Source: Lonicera japonica (taxonomy: Eukaryota; Streptophyta; Magnoliopsida; Dipsacales; Caprifoliaceae). From it: 64,000 bases of DNA. The translations under genes were made by a program, and so were the position numbers. Location: positions 19,487,901 through 19,551,900 of the forward strand of contig CM038469.1 of assembly GCA_021464415.1 (NCBI GenBank), written 5' to 3'. The notes beneath the pieces are model-generated. The model was not told the DNA's origin, ran no database searches, and worked only from the letters and a program-made list of their open reading frames with translations. Of this stretch, positions 1 through 11,132 are shown one piece after another (within the stretch, counting starts at the first letter, position 1; each line of letters begins with the position of its first letter).

Positions 1-560
1 TACGCATACATGTTTTTAAATTATTTGACCGTTTTTACAAAATATATATATTTTATCTAAAAGTTTGCAAATATGTTGTAAGTATATCCATACATGTTTT
101 ACATTTTTAATTTGATATATATATATATATATTTATATGTTGCATACATTTTCATATTTCTTTGATTTTTCAATTATATATATGTTGCATAATTATATTT
201 TATTTTTTAAAATATATAATAACTGTTGTATAATATGCATACATGTTTTTATATTATTTGACCATTTTTACAAAAAAAATATATATATTTTTATATGCAA
301 GTTTGCAAATATAAGTATATATTATATCTGTTTTTATACACCAGATATAATTTTTATATCCATACTGATTTTACATTTTTACTTTGATATATTTATCTAT
401 AATTATATACATATATCTATTGTATACATTTACATATTTCTTTGATTTGTCAATTATATATCTGTTGCATAATTATATTTCATTTTCCATAATTATATTA
501 TACAACATATATATATCTTTCATTTTGCAATTATATATCTGTTTTACATTTGCAATTTTA
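1..560. repeat. AT-rich tandem repeat, about two diverged copies
   Basis: Two copies of a roughly 235-280 bp AT-rich unit run head to tail. The first begins with GCATACATGTTTTT at about position 4 and the second with the same words at about 237. Later landmarks repeat with offsets of about 270-280: TTTCTTTGATTT then CAATTATATAT then GTTGCATAATTATATT at 155-200 and again at 435-480. The left edge is cut by the window, so there may be more copies. Short ORFs here are low-complexity and not believable genes. Confidence 0.6.
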
Positions 561-785
561 TGCTTGTATATATATATATATATATATTCAACCATATATA
601 AATATTTATCCTTTTCAAATATTAACATTATTATATGTTTAATGTAAATATCTAAATTACGTAAATATATAATTATTTATAATTACGTGACTACCGCCAT
701 GATAAGTAGATTATATGTTTCAAGTATTATTAATTTAAAATTATCTGCTACAAATAGATTATTAATTACTTAATTTGAGTAGATA

Positions 786-824
786 ATATATATATACATG
801 TGTGTGTACGCGCGCGCGCGCATA
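786..824. repeat. Strict alternating purine-pyrimidine tract (AT, GT, CG blocks)
   Basis: From 786 to 824 every step alternates purine and pyrimidine: an (AT) block, then a (TG) block, then an uninterrupted (CG) block at about 809-821. Alternating CG and TG tracts are the classic sequence class able to form left-handed Z-DNA. CpG runs this long are rare in methylated plant DNA. Confidence 0.8.
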
Positions 825-1376
825 AATATGTTTGACTAATAATTAATTTTAAAAATATCAGTTATCAAATAGATTATAAGTTTTCTAGTTTGAGAAATAA
901 TTATAACGCATGTTAACATGTATATATACAATAAATATATGTAGGGCTAAAATTCCTAGTTTTCTAATATATATTATTAGATAATGAATAATTTATATCT
1001 TTCCGAAATTGTTTAGCTATTTAATATATACATTATAGTTATATATATGTTCTTTCTCATCACAATTTATTTATTATTTTTATTACTTTTTGCAAATCAA
1101 AAGTCACAGATCTCCAACAAGTGCGAAAATTAATTGGACGATGTGAAGTACAACTTTGTGAATTTCTAATTGATCGACAAAACAAGAGCTCAACTTTTAG
1201 ATTTTTGGTTTCAATATTCATTATATATTATCTATTATAATTTCTACACAAAATCTATGATACTCTTATTGTTTGAACAAGTTTGGTGGAAATATTATGT
1301 TTTTGTTGATTTTTTTTATAAAGGCACACTCGTTATAGCTTTTATATAATTTATATATATATATATATATATATTA

Positions 1377-1712
1377 CTCCCTCCGTCCCATAAAGATAGA
1401 CTCATTTTTCATTTTTATCCGTCCCAAATTATAGACCACTTACTTTTTAAAGAATGCACTACAATTTCATTTTTCCTAATATACCCTTATTTAATTACAT
1501 TGTTATCAACTCCAAATGAGTAATCAACTCCAAAATTTCCTTCACATTTTCTTGGGGCATGTGATTTCAATCCAATGTATTCATTATAGAAAGAAAGTAA
1601 ATGAGGGTATAATAGGAAAATTGTGAAAAAAATTTATGGTTTCAATTACATTAAATGAAGTTTCTTAATCTGTGTGAAAAAAAATGGGTCTATCTTTATG
1701 GAACGGAGGGAG
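1377..1712. mobile_element. Stowaway-type (Tc1/mariner) MITE
   Basis: 336-bp element flanked by the dinucleotide TA on both sides (1375-1376 and 1713-1714). The terminal inverted repeats are about 25 bp, starting CTCCCTCCGTCCCATAAAG and ending with its complement. The CTCCCTCCGT terminus and TA target duplication are the hallmarks of plant Stowaway elements. It contains no coding capacity and must rely on a transposase in trans. Confidence 0.92.
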
Positions 1713-2232
1713 TAGTTTTTACTAACATAAATAAATTGAATAAATATATATTTAAGACACCCGTGCATTGTACAGGTTGAAAAATAGTTTGATATTAATT
1801 TTAATATAAATATAAATATATTTAATAAAGTTAATAACAAAACTAATTATTAACAAAAATATTTTCTATCAAATAACTTTCGAGATAAATATTGCATATT
1901 ACAGTTATTGTTTAAAATTATATGTAATTCTTTAACAATACTATTTTTTTTACTATACATAACATGTTTTATTTGTGTCTAAATTATAAAATTCGCCTTA
2001 ATATAAATTTAGTTTCTCTTCTATAATTTTCAATTTTACCATTTCTTATGTTTTCTTGTATGTTTGTAAATCTTGATTTGATTAAACTAGTGGCAATTGG
2101 GCATAAGGGCTCATTCTAATAATAACATAATTATAAAAGATACTTACAAATTACTCGTGTAAATTCAGGACACTGTACAAAAAAAGACACTAATACCCAT
2201 TCCTTATAACATGTCACGTTTCATCAGAATTT

Positions 2233-2531
2233 GTGCTAAATCTGTTTTAGCACCAATGCGAAACAGAGAACAACAGAATTCATGGTGCTAAAACAGATTT
2301 AGCACATATCCAATGCTTTACATCAAGAGGGTTTTAGTACCAATTGTGCTAAATCTGTTTTAGCACCGAATAGATTTAGCACTAATACGAAATAGAGAAC
2401 AACAAAATTCATGGTGCTAAAATATATTAAGCACCCATCCAATGCTACACATTAAGGTGTTAAAATTGATTTAACACCAATTATCTAGAATATAATAACT
2501 ATTTACATGGTGCTAAAACAGATTTAGCACC
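2233..2531. repeat. Cluster of six ~22-bp imperfect palindromes in ~110-bp units
   Basis: The short palindrome GGTGCTAAA - spacer ACAGA - TTTAGCACC (or its reverse complement) occurs at 2233-2254, 2284-2305, 2346-2367, 2413-2434, 2456-2477 and 2509-2531. Each copy is a small stem-loop, and neighbouring copies are in opposite orientation so they can also pair with one another. The intervening DNA repeats too: GAGAACAACA...ATTCATGGTGCTAAAA appears at about 2266-2300 and 2396-2425. I cannot tie it to a named element. Confidence 0.8.
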
Positions 2532-2657
2532 AATTCTCTTAATAATAATTAACAGTTGAAGCATACGTATACATATCTCATGAATTCGATCATGTTGGGG
2601 AATTAATTGCTAGTAATTGATAAGATCATCATCCACTCAATTTATAAATATATATAT

Positions 2658-2771
2658 ATGGATCGATGTACTGCAGAAGCCGTCGAGGTTGTGCCTTACG
2701 TGGATTCTGATTTGAAGAAGACCGTTGTTATGGTGCTTGAAAAGGCTAAGGAGATTTCCATTTCTAGATTG
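2658..2771 (+). CDS. Orphan exon-like ORF, 38 codons to a possible splice donor
   Basis: ATG at 2658 opens 38 codons of normal-looking amino-acid composition (begins MDRCTAEAVEVVPYVDSDLK). They end at TTG followed by GTAATT, a plausible splice donor at 2772. The base composition is clearly less AT-rich than its surroundings and the codons look used. No downstream exon that continues it was found within the next kilobases, and I do not recognise the family. It may be a first exon of an undetected gene, a captured exon, or chance. Confidence 0.25.
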
Positions 2772-2779
2772 GTAATTTT

Positions 2780-4130
2780 ATTTTCAATTAGATTTAACAG
2801 ATAGAAAGAAAGAGGGAGTTAAAATCGGTATAATATAATTGCTCAGGGGCTGAGAGAAAGAGACGGGAGTGAGTGAGCGAGAGAGAGGCACTATTTAAGG
2901 TATTTTTGTCCTTCAACATTATTATTTTCCTTAAAATAAATTAATATTATAAAAAAGTGTCCTTATTGTAAAACTAAATTATGAAATCAGTACTACTTTT
3001 CTTTATTAAACATGGTCCATCCTTAGAGTCATAAAACATTACGGAGCGAGACCCTATAACCCATTATCTCATTAAACTATTGTGACATTTAAATTTTGAA
3101 TTTTATAAAAATCTTTTTATTTTTTCAAAAAGAATAGTATGAAATAGTTGTTATTTTTAATCTCGCGACAATAAATTCTCATTAGTTGTCAAGGGCAAAT
3201 CTCTTCACTAAAATTTTTCGCGTTTCCCTTTTACATCATTCTACCCTTCACGAAAAACCTAGACCCCCCTTGCAATTATAGAAGTGTAGTATTAAATTGT
3301 TAAAAAAAATAATGATATCTGAATATATCATATTGTATTATTATATTTTTTTTATTGCCGCAGTAGTCCACAGTATTACGACAAAGTATTATTGAGTTCT
3401 TTTGCTGGTAATGTTTTAGATGGTTTATTATAATTTTGAACCTTATACTAAAATAAATCTTTCATGTATACTTTCACATAAGTCTTTCATGTATAGTTAT
3501 TAAGTCAATTGTATCTCTCGTCAATTGTTAACCTTCTAACAAATAAACTAGGTATATTATACGATAATAATAGGCGTTTTTGATTAGTGGCACAACATAC
3601 TTCACTCAAGCATTTCATCTAGAGTTATTGAGTTAATTGTTACATATTGCGTAAATATTTTTGTTATTATACAGTAGTACTAAGTTAATATTTATGATTA
3701 CGGTCTGATATATTTCATAAAAGTGTTTGTTATAGATGTATTAAGTTAATTGTAACATTCTTTAATAGACAAGTTAGTAAATTAATATTTCATAAATTGT
3801 ATGTATATATACACGTATATGCTATAAAAATTAAGCTATTGTATGTTTACAAATCATATGTTTTATAAACTACATGTTAGCACCACAAACACTAAATATA
3901 TCATATAGTTGAACTACAAACTAAATATTTACCTATGCTACAAATAAGGAAAATTAGTTTGGTACAGTTAATATGTGTTTATAAACAAATTTTGAATGTT
4001 AATCTTATATTGATATGATTGATTTATTTTTAACCATATATTAAAATTCAAACATTTAATTTCATCTTATTTTGTTGATTTCTTAAAAATAACTATATTT
4101 TGAAATTGTATATGTATATGTTTTTACAGT
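2780..4130. other. No gene recognised
   Basis: AT-rich intergenic DNA with a GAGA-rich patch near 2862-2890. I see no open coding frame with a protein-like composition and no clear terminal repeats. Confidence 0.5.
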
Positions 4131-4139
4131 ACTTATAGT

Positions 4140-4830
4140 TTTTTAAACAAGTTAATAGTCATATCCGTTCAATATTTTCATATGTAAAATTGTATCTTTA
4201 TACATTTGGAAAACATTGTATATGAATACATCGTATTTATATTTTGAAAACGTTTTGTATTTGTATATGAATACTCATTTTTTACAAATGAGTAAGGTAT
4301 ATAATTTGTATAGTAATTATATAAATTATCCATTTTATTTGTTCGACATGCAACAAAAAAGTTACACAAGCCTTATTAATATATAGTATACATTTTAATA
4401 AAAATATGTATATGTATATATTTTTAAATAAAATATATAATCTATTTGTATCTGTAACTTTTTGTATCTATATATATTTTTTACAGTTGAGCATAAGATA
4501 TTTGTATATGTATAGTATGGTATATAATTTGTATAGTAATTATATAAACAAATTATTCGTTGCATCTGTTCGACATGCAACAAAAAAGTTAGACAAGCCT
4601 TATTAATATATAATATATATTTTAATAAAGAAATACATTTTTAAATAAAATATATAAACTATTTGTATTTGTATGTATTATTTACAGAAGATATATAAAC
4701 TATTTGTATATGTACATATTATTACTGTAATTGTATAAACAAACTAATAGTTAAAGCTGTTCAATTTTTGTACAGTCAAAATGTATCTGTCCAATTTACA
4801 ACATAAAAAAGTTACACAAAACCTTGTTAA
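4140..4830. repeat. AT-rich tandem repeat, about three copies
   Basis: The words TTGTATAGTAATTATATAAA, then TGTTCGACATGCAACAAAAA, then GCCTTATTAATATATA and ATTTTTAAATAAAATATATAA occur in the same order at 4306-4440 and 4525-4660, a period of about 220 bp. A weaker third copy spans about 4735-4830. The small ORFs on both strands are by-products of the repeat. Confidence 0.65.
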
Positions 4831-4839
4831 TATACAGTG

Positions 4840-6200
4840 TATATTTACAGAAAAATTAGGTATTTGCATATATTTTTAGTAAATATATATTCATTAGCGC
4901 TAAATAGTTTAAATCATAGGGGCAAAATCCTTGTTTTTTAATATTTTTGTCAGCAATTACATAAACAACTTATTTGTTGTATCTCTTCAATTTTTATATA
5001 CAATTTGTATATGTATACATTTACATATCATAGTTTGGCCGTATATGTTCAAATATTTTGTAAATATCAATTAAAAAATTATTTTATAATATATTTATAT
5101 TAAAATTAGGATTATATCACAATTTTTATGGATAACAAACGGATATTCTGTGTATGTTTTTAAAAATATCTATATATATTTTTATATAATTTACAATTGA
5201 TAGTTGTTTCGCAAGAGTTTAAATGTTTTTGAGAAATCACTAACTGATAATTTGCATTCATTGTTAATGGGGGAATAAAGACCCATTCTAGCTTTTTTCT
5301 CATCAGACCGTGTTGAACGCTTATATGTTCTAATTATTTATTAATAATGTAACAAGTAGGTTAATTAAATGTCACCATTAATGTGCATTGAAAGGTCGTA
5401 CCATTTACCATTTTCAGTTATACCATATTAGTTTAAAAGATTTGTGCAACCACTTAGCATGAATCGTGGGTACAATTTAGTTATATTAGTATCTAGGTAA
5501 TAATTAGCATGAATCATAAGTATAATAAATATCAAAATTCAAATTTTGGTAAATAGTTATATCCCATTTTATTCTATACAGGTACAAAGAAAACCTTTGA
5601 TGGTATTTCATTTAATATATGACAACAAATTAATGCACCTCTTTCCTAACGATAAAAGAACATATTCACCACCTATAAGCTACCAATTACAATGTATTTC
5701 TTTATTTCAATCCCGTTTCCCAAACAAATTAAAATAGATTTCAAAAATTTGAATATCACTCCATATGTATTTTCCAGTTCCCATATATTACTGCCAAAAC
5801 ATGTATATTTATTACTATGAATAACACATCCCAAAATACAACAAAAAAAAATTAAAACTTATTAGCACATACGCAATAATAACTTATTACTGTTTCATTC
5901 AACTTTTTTTTTTCTTAAAAAAATAATAATAAAAAAATCCTTCTTTACTTGTCCAGTGCATCACATATTAATATTAAACTAAGTAACTTTTCTAAAATGA
6001 ATAAGCCATATATAACATTACCATAACAAGCAAATGATATTAATCAGTAAAATTTAAAAACTACACGACATATGCAGTTAAAAAAAGCTAAACTAAACAT
6101 ACCAAATATAGTAAATAATCACAATGTTTTTTTTTTTAACAAAAAGTTACCATAACACAAAATCAAAACCAAAGCGGCAATCTTTTTTTCGAAAATGAAA
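4840..6200. other. No gene recognised
   Basis: AT-rich, low-information DNA. A 63-codon ORF at 5546-5737 has no recognisable motif and no supporting exon structure. Confidence 0.5.
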
Positions 6201-6267
6201 AACCCAATTACATACTTCAAACCATACCATCAATCTCCAGGATACGAATTTTCGAAGGAGGAGCTAT

Positions 6268-6611
6268 TCACGTAAGATCATCGTCGCCTGGTTCCGATTG
6301 ATCTTTATTATAATCAATATCTTCGTCATTGCCAAAAAATGTATCCGAGTTGTTTAGTTCTTCATTTTCTTCTCTCTCCAGATAAATCATGTCCTCCACC
6401 CAAGGTAGTTCCTTGTGATCCACCCCATTGCCATGTTCAGTGTCCTGTCGTCTACATCATCTCCCATTTTATCACTTTCATCTCCATTCTCGTCTGTATT
6501 CTCGAATTCATCATCATCGTTATCCTCTACGTCAGCATCTATGTTTACATCATGCATCGCTTGTCTAATGGTGTATTCATCGTTCTCAACCCTGGTGGGA
6601 TGTTTGTTCAT
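6268..6611 (-). pseudogene. Remnant coding for an acidic protein tail
   Basis: On the minus strand an open stretch rich in Asp and Glu (for example DADVEDNDDDEFENTDENG) runs from 6611 to about 6390. It then continues in a different frame with another acidic run (REENEELNNSDTFFGNDEDI) that ends in a stop at 6268-6270. The switch of frame implies a small indel in a once longer coding region. Strongly acidic C-terminal tails occur in several plant transposase-type proteins, but there is no catalytic motif here, so the parent family is unknown. Confidence 0.35.
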
Positions 6612-7487
6612 TCATCTGTTGGTGCTTATTTGGTTCTAGAATGGGGGCAAAGAGTTTAATCTCTTATGAGATCTACCATTAATATGGGACATAATTGTTC
6701 CTACATATTCATTTCATTCTTTGGATATGATTATTAACAGCATTAAACCCATTTAAACTAGTTGATGATTGTCCAATGGTCGTGACGGTTAGTCTTCCGA
6801 TGTGACGAGTCAAAAATGAAGGGTCGCAATAGCTGTTTGGTTATTTCAAAACAATTAATCTTCATTCATTGAAAGTCGGCGTGGTACAAGGTACCATTAT
6901 ACATTTCTAGTGTCTATTATTATTGTTCCTTTTATTGTTTTTAGGATTTAAAAAAAAGACGTTTCAAACAGTAATATTGATTCCTTTATCTAACATATAT
7001 ATGATAAACCAAACATATAAAAATACTAAACACTAAAACTGTTTGTATTATAATATATGAAATATCTTTGATTATAAAATATATCGAAGCATATTACGGA
7101 GAAATAGCAGATTCAATAAAATATTTATTGTATTTTTGATATTTTTTAAATCAATTAACTTATTTTTAATTTCACTTTACAATGAAAAATATTTATAACA
7201 TCACCATTGTTTTTCAAACGTATATATAATGATCACATGTATCAGTTTGTTCCTTTATAAAAATTATATATGGTTGTGATAAAAATTTTATGGTCTATTT
7301 TAAACAGATTTAAATGTAAACTTTTATTGCTTAATAACTATATCTGATTTAAAGATTTTATTAAGTATATATATGTATATATATATATATGGTAGGATTA
7401 GTATAAATCTATTAATATTTTAATAGCTAGTTTTATTAAACAATATATCCTAATTATATATACATTAATTGTAATTTTAAATGTTAA

Positions 7488-7867
7488 GGTGGTGTTTGGT
7501 TAATGTTTCTAGACAAGTTTTTAAAAATTTGGTGTTTGGTTAAATGTTTTGAGTAGGAGATTTTATGTTGAAAAGTGAATTTGGTTTTGTTTGACTTTTT
7601 TTCAACCAATGAAAAAAAGGCATAAAAAATTTCAAAAAATAGTCACAATGGATCTTATTTTATAGATCTCGATGAGTAGGTTTCAAATATATATTTTTTC
7701 TTATTTTTGAATTTTTGGATTTAAAGTTATGGCGTTTTAAAAAAAAATTAGAGAGAGAAAGTATAGTGAAATAAATTTTGGGAAATGTGAAAGTAGAGTT
7801 GATTTTAAATTGTGTTTTGAGAAAAAAATTTAAAATCTTGTTCAAAAATAGCAACCAAACACAACCT
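7488..7867. mobile_element. Tourist/Harbinger-like MITE
   Basis: About 380 bp bounded by inverted termini: AGGTGGTGTTTGGTT on the left and the complement of AGGTTGTGTTTGGTT on the right, next to TTA/TAA trinucleotides. Termini of the form GGTGTTTGG and a three-base TTA target are typical of PIF/Harbinger-derived Tourist MITEs. There is no coding capacity; the 81-codon minus-strand ORF inside it is incidental. Confidence 0.65.
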
Positions 7868-8419
7868 AAGCAATCCATGAAAAAATCCATATATAAAAAG
7901 ATCAATCAATAGTAGTTTCTTTGTTTAAGACATATGGGTAATTCTGTCTTTCGAACAGCTCAATAATTAGGGAATTAGAAGAATTAAGGAAATGAGGACT
8001 AAATACTAATATCTATATCTTCCTTGTCCTCACAACTAATTAGTTTAGAAAGGAGGGGTGTAATACTAAATGCCCCTTAATCTTTTTACTCCACTTCAAA
8101 AAAAATTGCTTTTAAATTTGACACTAAATTACCATGCCTTAAATTTGTAGAGTCACCCCTACAAAGACTCTCGTTCCATCCGTCACTATTTCCGTTTAAC
8201 CCAAAAAATAGAACCCTTAAGAAAAGTTTCTCTCCCATTCGTATATTGTCAAAATTTTGTACGTGCATTCAAAATTATCCTTTTTTAACTATTGAACTAT
8301 TAGTATATTGCATTTTATTTATTTTTTTCATTTTAAATTGCGTCTATACGTGCATAATAATATCGCTTGTGCATCAATTTCTAATTTAAAAAAGATATTT
8401 TTTTTTATAAAAGCAACTA

Positions 8420-8863
8420 AAAGTCTGTTTGGATTTAGGGAATGGAAGGAAAGGAAAAGAAAATAGGAGGAAGGATTGTATTTCATTTGTTTTAATATAT
8501 TTATAAGAGGGAGTGGAGAGGAAACGGAGAGAATGGGAGGGAGTGTCAATCCCCTTTATTCCTTTATTTTGTTTCCTTTTAATATTGGGAGGATTGGGAG
8601 GGAAATGAAAAAATTTTAATGAATTATTTACCATATTCCAAATTTAACCTTAATTTGTTAATAATATATTAAATCACATTCCTTTCCTTTCTTTTCTTCT
8701 TTTTATCCAAATATGATTTATTTTCATTCTATTATTTTCCATCCTTAGCTATCCAAACGATAATAAAATTAAATTCATTCATTTTCGTTCTATTCTATTC
8801 ATTCCCCTCTTAATTAAACATTTTCGTTCCATCCCTCCCCTTCAATCCAAACGAACTGTAAAT
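8420..8863. mobile_element. MITE with GTTTGGATT termini
   Basis: The left end AGTCTGTTTGGATTTAGGG and the right end (complement reads AGTTCGTTTGGATTGAAGGG) form inverted repeats. They continue inward as purine-rich GGAAGGAAAGG on one side and pyrimidine-rich CCATCCCTCCCC on the other. The length is about 440 bp. It resembles the element at 20895-21264. The target duplication is not clear. Confidence 0.6.
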
Positions 8864-9050
8864 ACTAGCTCACGGACTTAAAGGTGTCAATCATGTCGTG
8901 TTACACAGGTTTGTGTTGTATAACCCATGTTAACATTATTAAAGAGTTCAACACTAACAAAACACGATTAACTAATTGTGTCAAAAAATTTAATAATTAC
9001 AAACAAGACCCTAACATTTGGAAAGTTACAAAAAGGTCCGTAAAACTTTG

Positions 9051-10406
9051 TGTTGACCTAAAAGTCATTAATCTTGTTTTGATAATAACAATAACATTAA
9101 TCATGTGTAATTTAACTAAGTTGATGTTTTAAGTATAGCCACAAATACTTTTATCATACGTGAGCAAAATCGTCAAACCAGAACCGAGATCTTTCTCCTA
9201 CAAGTACACAATTTCATTAGCCTTGCATCACACACAACAACATGATCAAAGCATATCCACAATGACAAATCAATAAGGATCATAGCTCAAAGCAAGTGAA
9301 GAACCGAAGAAACTTTCTAAAGCCTCGAAGACTCGTTTGCTTTATAAATTGAGTGAGTGCTTCAGATCTTTGTGAAGTTTCTTGTTTGATTGTTCATATA
9401 GCTCATATACTTTGATATAGCATTCTTAGATTGATCAAAATCAAGTTTTAATCAAAATTCTTTCAAAACATCATTCTTGTAAAAACTGTTTTAAAATAAA
9501 TTCATATTAAATCCAAATGATCATATTTTAAGTTTTTCCGAAAATAGGTATCTTAAGAACATGTTTTTGAGATCCCAAAACATTAGAATTAATTTTGGAG
9601 CTAAAATGCAAAAGTCCAAAATTTGGGATTTTGGCTGGTAAGACAGTGCCCATCAGTCAACTGATGAGCCTTGCTCAGTCGACTGATAGCCCAGAAACTA
9701 GCCATATCTTGTTCCAAAATATATATACTCATCCTAGACACTTTTCAAATCACCTTGAATCATTTTTACACTTTATTCTTCATCTACTTCAAATATTCAA
9801 AGATTGAAGAACACATTTTGATCAATCATTCATTTATTGTGCTATTTATTATGATCAAACTTGATAACTTCTAGTGTGAGCTTCATTTTATATTTTTTAA
9901 ACACTTGAGAGTTATTGTATTGGTATGTATCACCGCAAACAAATCATTCTTCATTTCTAAAAAGAGTTTGTCTCTTTGTAAAGCAAGAGAGCATATCCTA
10001 TGAGAAGTGTAGTGAGTATAGCTACATTGTGAGTGTTGTGTGTATAACAACATTTGTATTGAAGTTTGATCTTCACCCGAAGAAGAATGGATAGTAAAAA
10101 TTTTAGGGGGACACTACTCGAGCGCAGACATATGGTCTAACAAATCGAATCACGTGAACAAAAAGTCTTGGAGCTTGCAGTTTCATCTTTCTACACTTTA
10201 TCTATCCTTTATTGTGATTGCTCAATATTGATTTACATATTTCCTTGACTATTCTTATTGTAATTGGATTGTATTGATTTACTCATTTCTTTGATTATCC
10301 TTATCGAATTTTTCATTAGTTATAATTACTTAAGATTACTTTTTAATTCCGCATTTATTTCGATAAACCCTATTCACTCCCTTCTAGGGTTAATATCCGA
10401 CCAACA
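9051..10406 (+). mobile_element. Solo LTR of a copia-type retrotransposon (family A)
   Basis: A 1356-bp unit starts TGTTGACCTAAAAGTC and ends CCGACCAACA (TG...CA). It is flanked by the 5-bp duplication CTTTG at 9046-9050 and 10407-10411. Near the 3' end it has the phrase AACCCTATTCACTCCC-TTCTAGGG, which commonly precedes the primer-binding site in plant copia LTRs. No internal region follows, so this is a solo LTR left by LTR-LTR recombination. Related copies are at 55782-57202 and, inverted, at 59916-61391. Confidence 0.92.
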
Positions 10407-10544
10407 CTTTGTATTAGGACAAGGGAAAAGATAATCCCCCTCCTCGTTTATATTATGGCTCCACCACTAACTATTGATAACCATGATTCAAAATAACAAA
10501 TAGTGAACTCACAATTACCATAATGTGTGCACAACAAAGGGCTA

Positions 10545-10625
10545 GATTTCACGTTTATGCGGATCGAACCCATGACCTCCTTATTAGAAGGGTAACAATC
10601 AGTAAATGATGTCTTTGGCTAAACC
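10545..10625 (-). mobile_element. tRNA-derived SINE-like fragment
   Basis: On the minus strand GGTTCGATCCG (10560-10570) matches the pol III B box. TTAGCCAAAGAC upstream resembles an A box, although the spacing of about 54 nt is longer than in a tRNA. It is probably an old tRNA-derived SINE, not a functional tRNA. Confidence 0.4.
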
Positions 10626-11132
10626 AAACCAAATAATTACAAATTCAATATGTGTGATATTTTTAATCTTTAATTTTTGATAATGTAAAACAAATATATA
10701 ATTAAAAACTGGCAAAAAGAACTATGTATTTATAAGGCAGTTACTGTGATCTTTTCATATATATTCTACATTATTCAAAATAGAGAGTTGAAATTGAAAT
10801 GGCATTGGCCTAAGAATTCTAGGCTCCTTTGCTTTTTTCAAATTTACTTTAGGCAGCCAAGACGGGAACTGGGATAACATTATTGTTCATTCCTATTTGG
10901 TTTTTTTTATCGATCTAGTGAGAATAACGTGATTCTTTACATTCCCTGTAAGTCTGGCCTATGGTGTGTGCCTATGTGTTAGAGTTGCCTACCTGTTTAA
11001 CCTTATAACTGACAAGGGAAAGAACAGTCCCGCTTAACAACATTGTTTAACCAAATTGGTGAAATTTACGAAACTAAAGATTCGTTAAGATCGGGGATTA
11101 AGATCAATAGGGAAAGTATTAGGCACCCTTAT

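Noticed and set aside
1..650. Hydrophobic 87-102 codon ORFs at the window start
   Set aside because: Their Ile/Tyr/Phe richness comes only from extreme AT content and tandem repetition.
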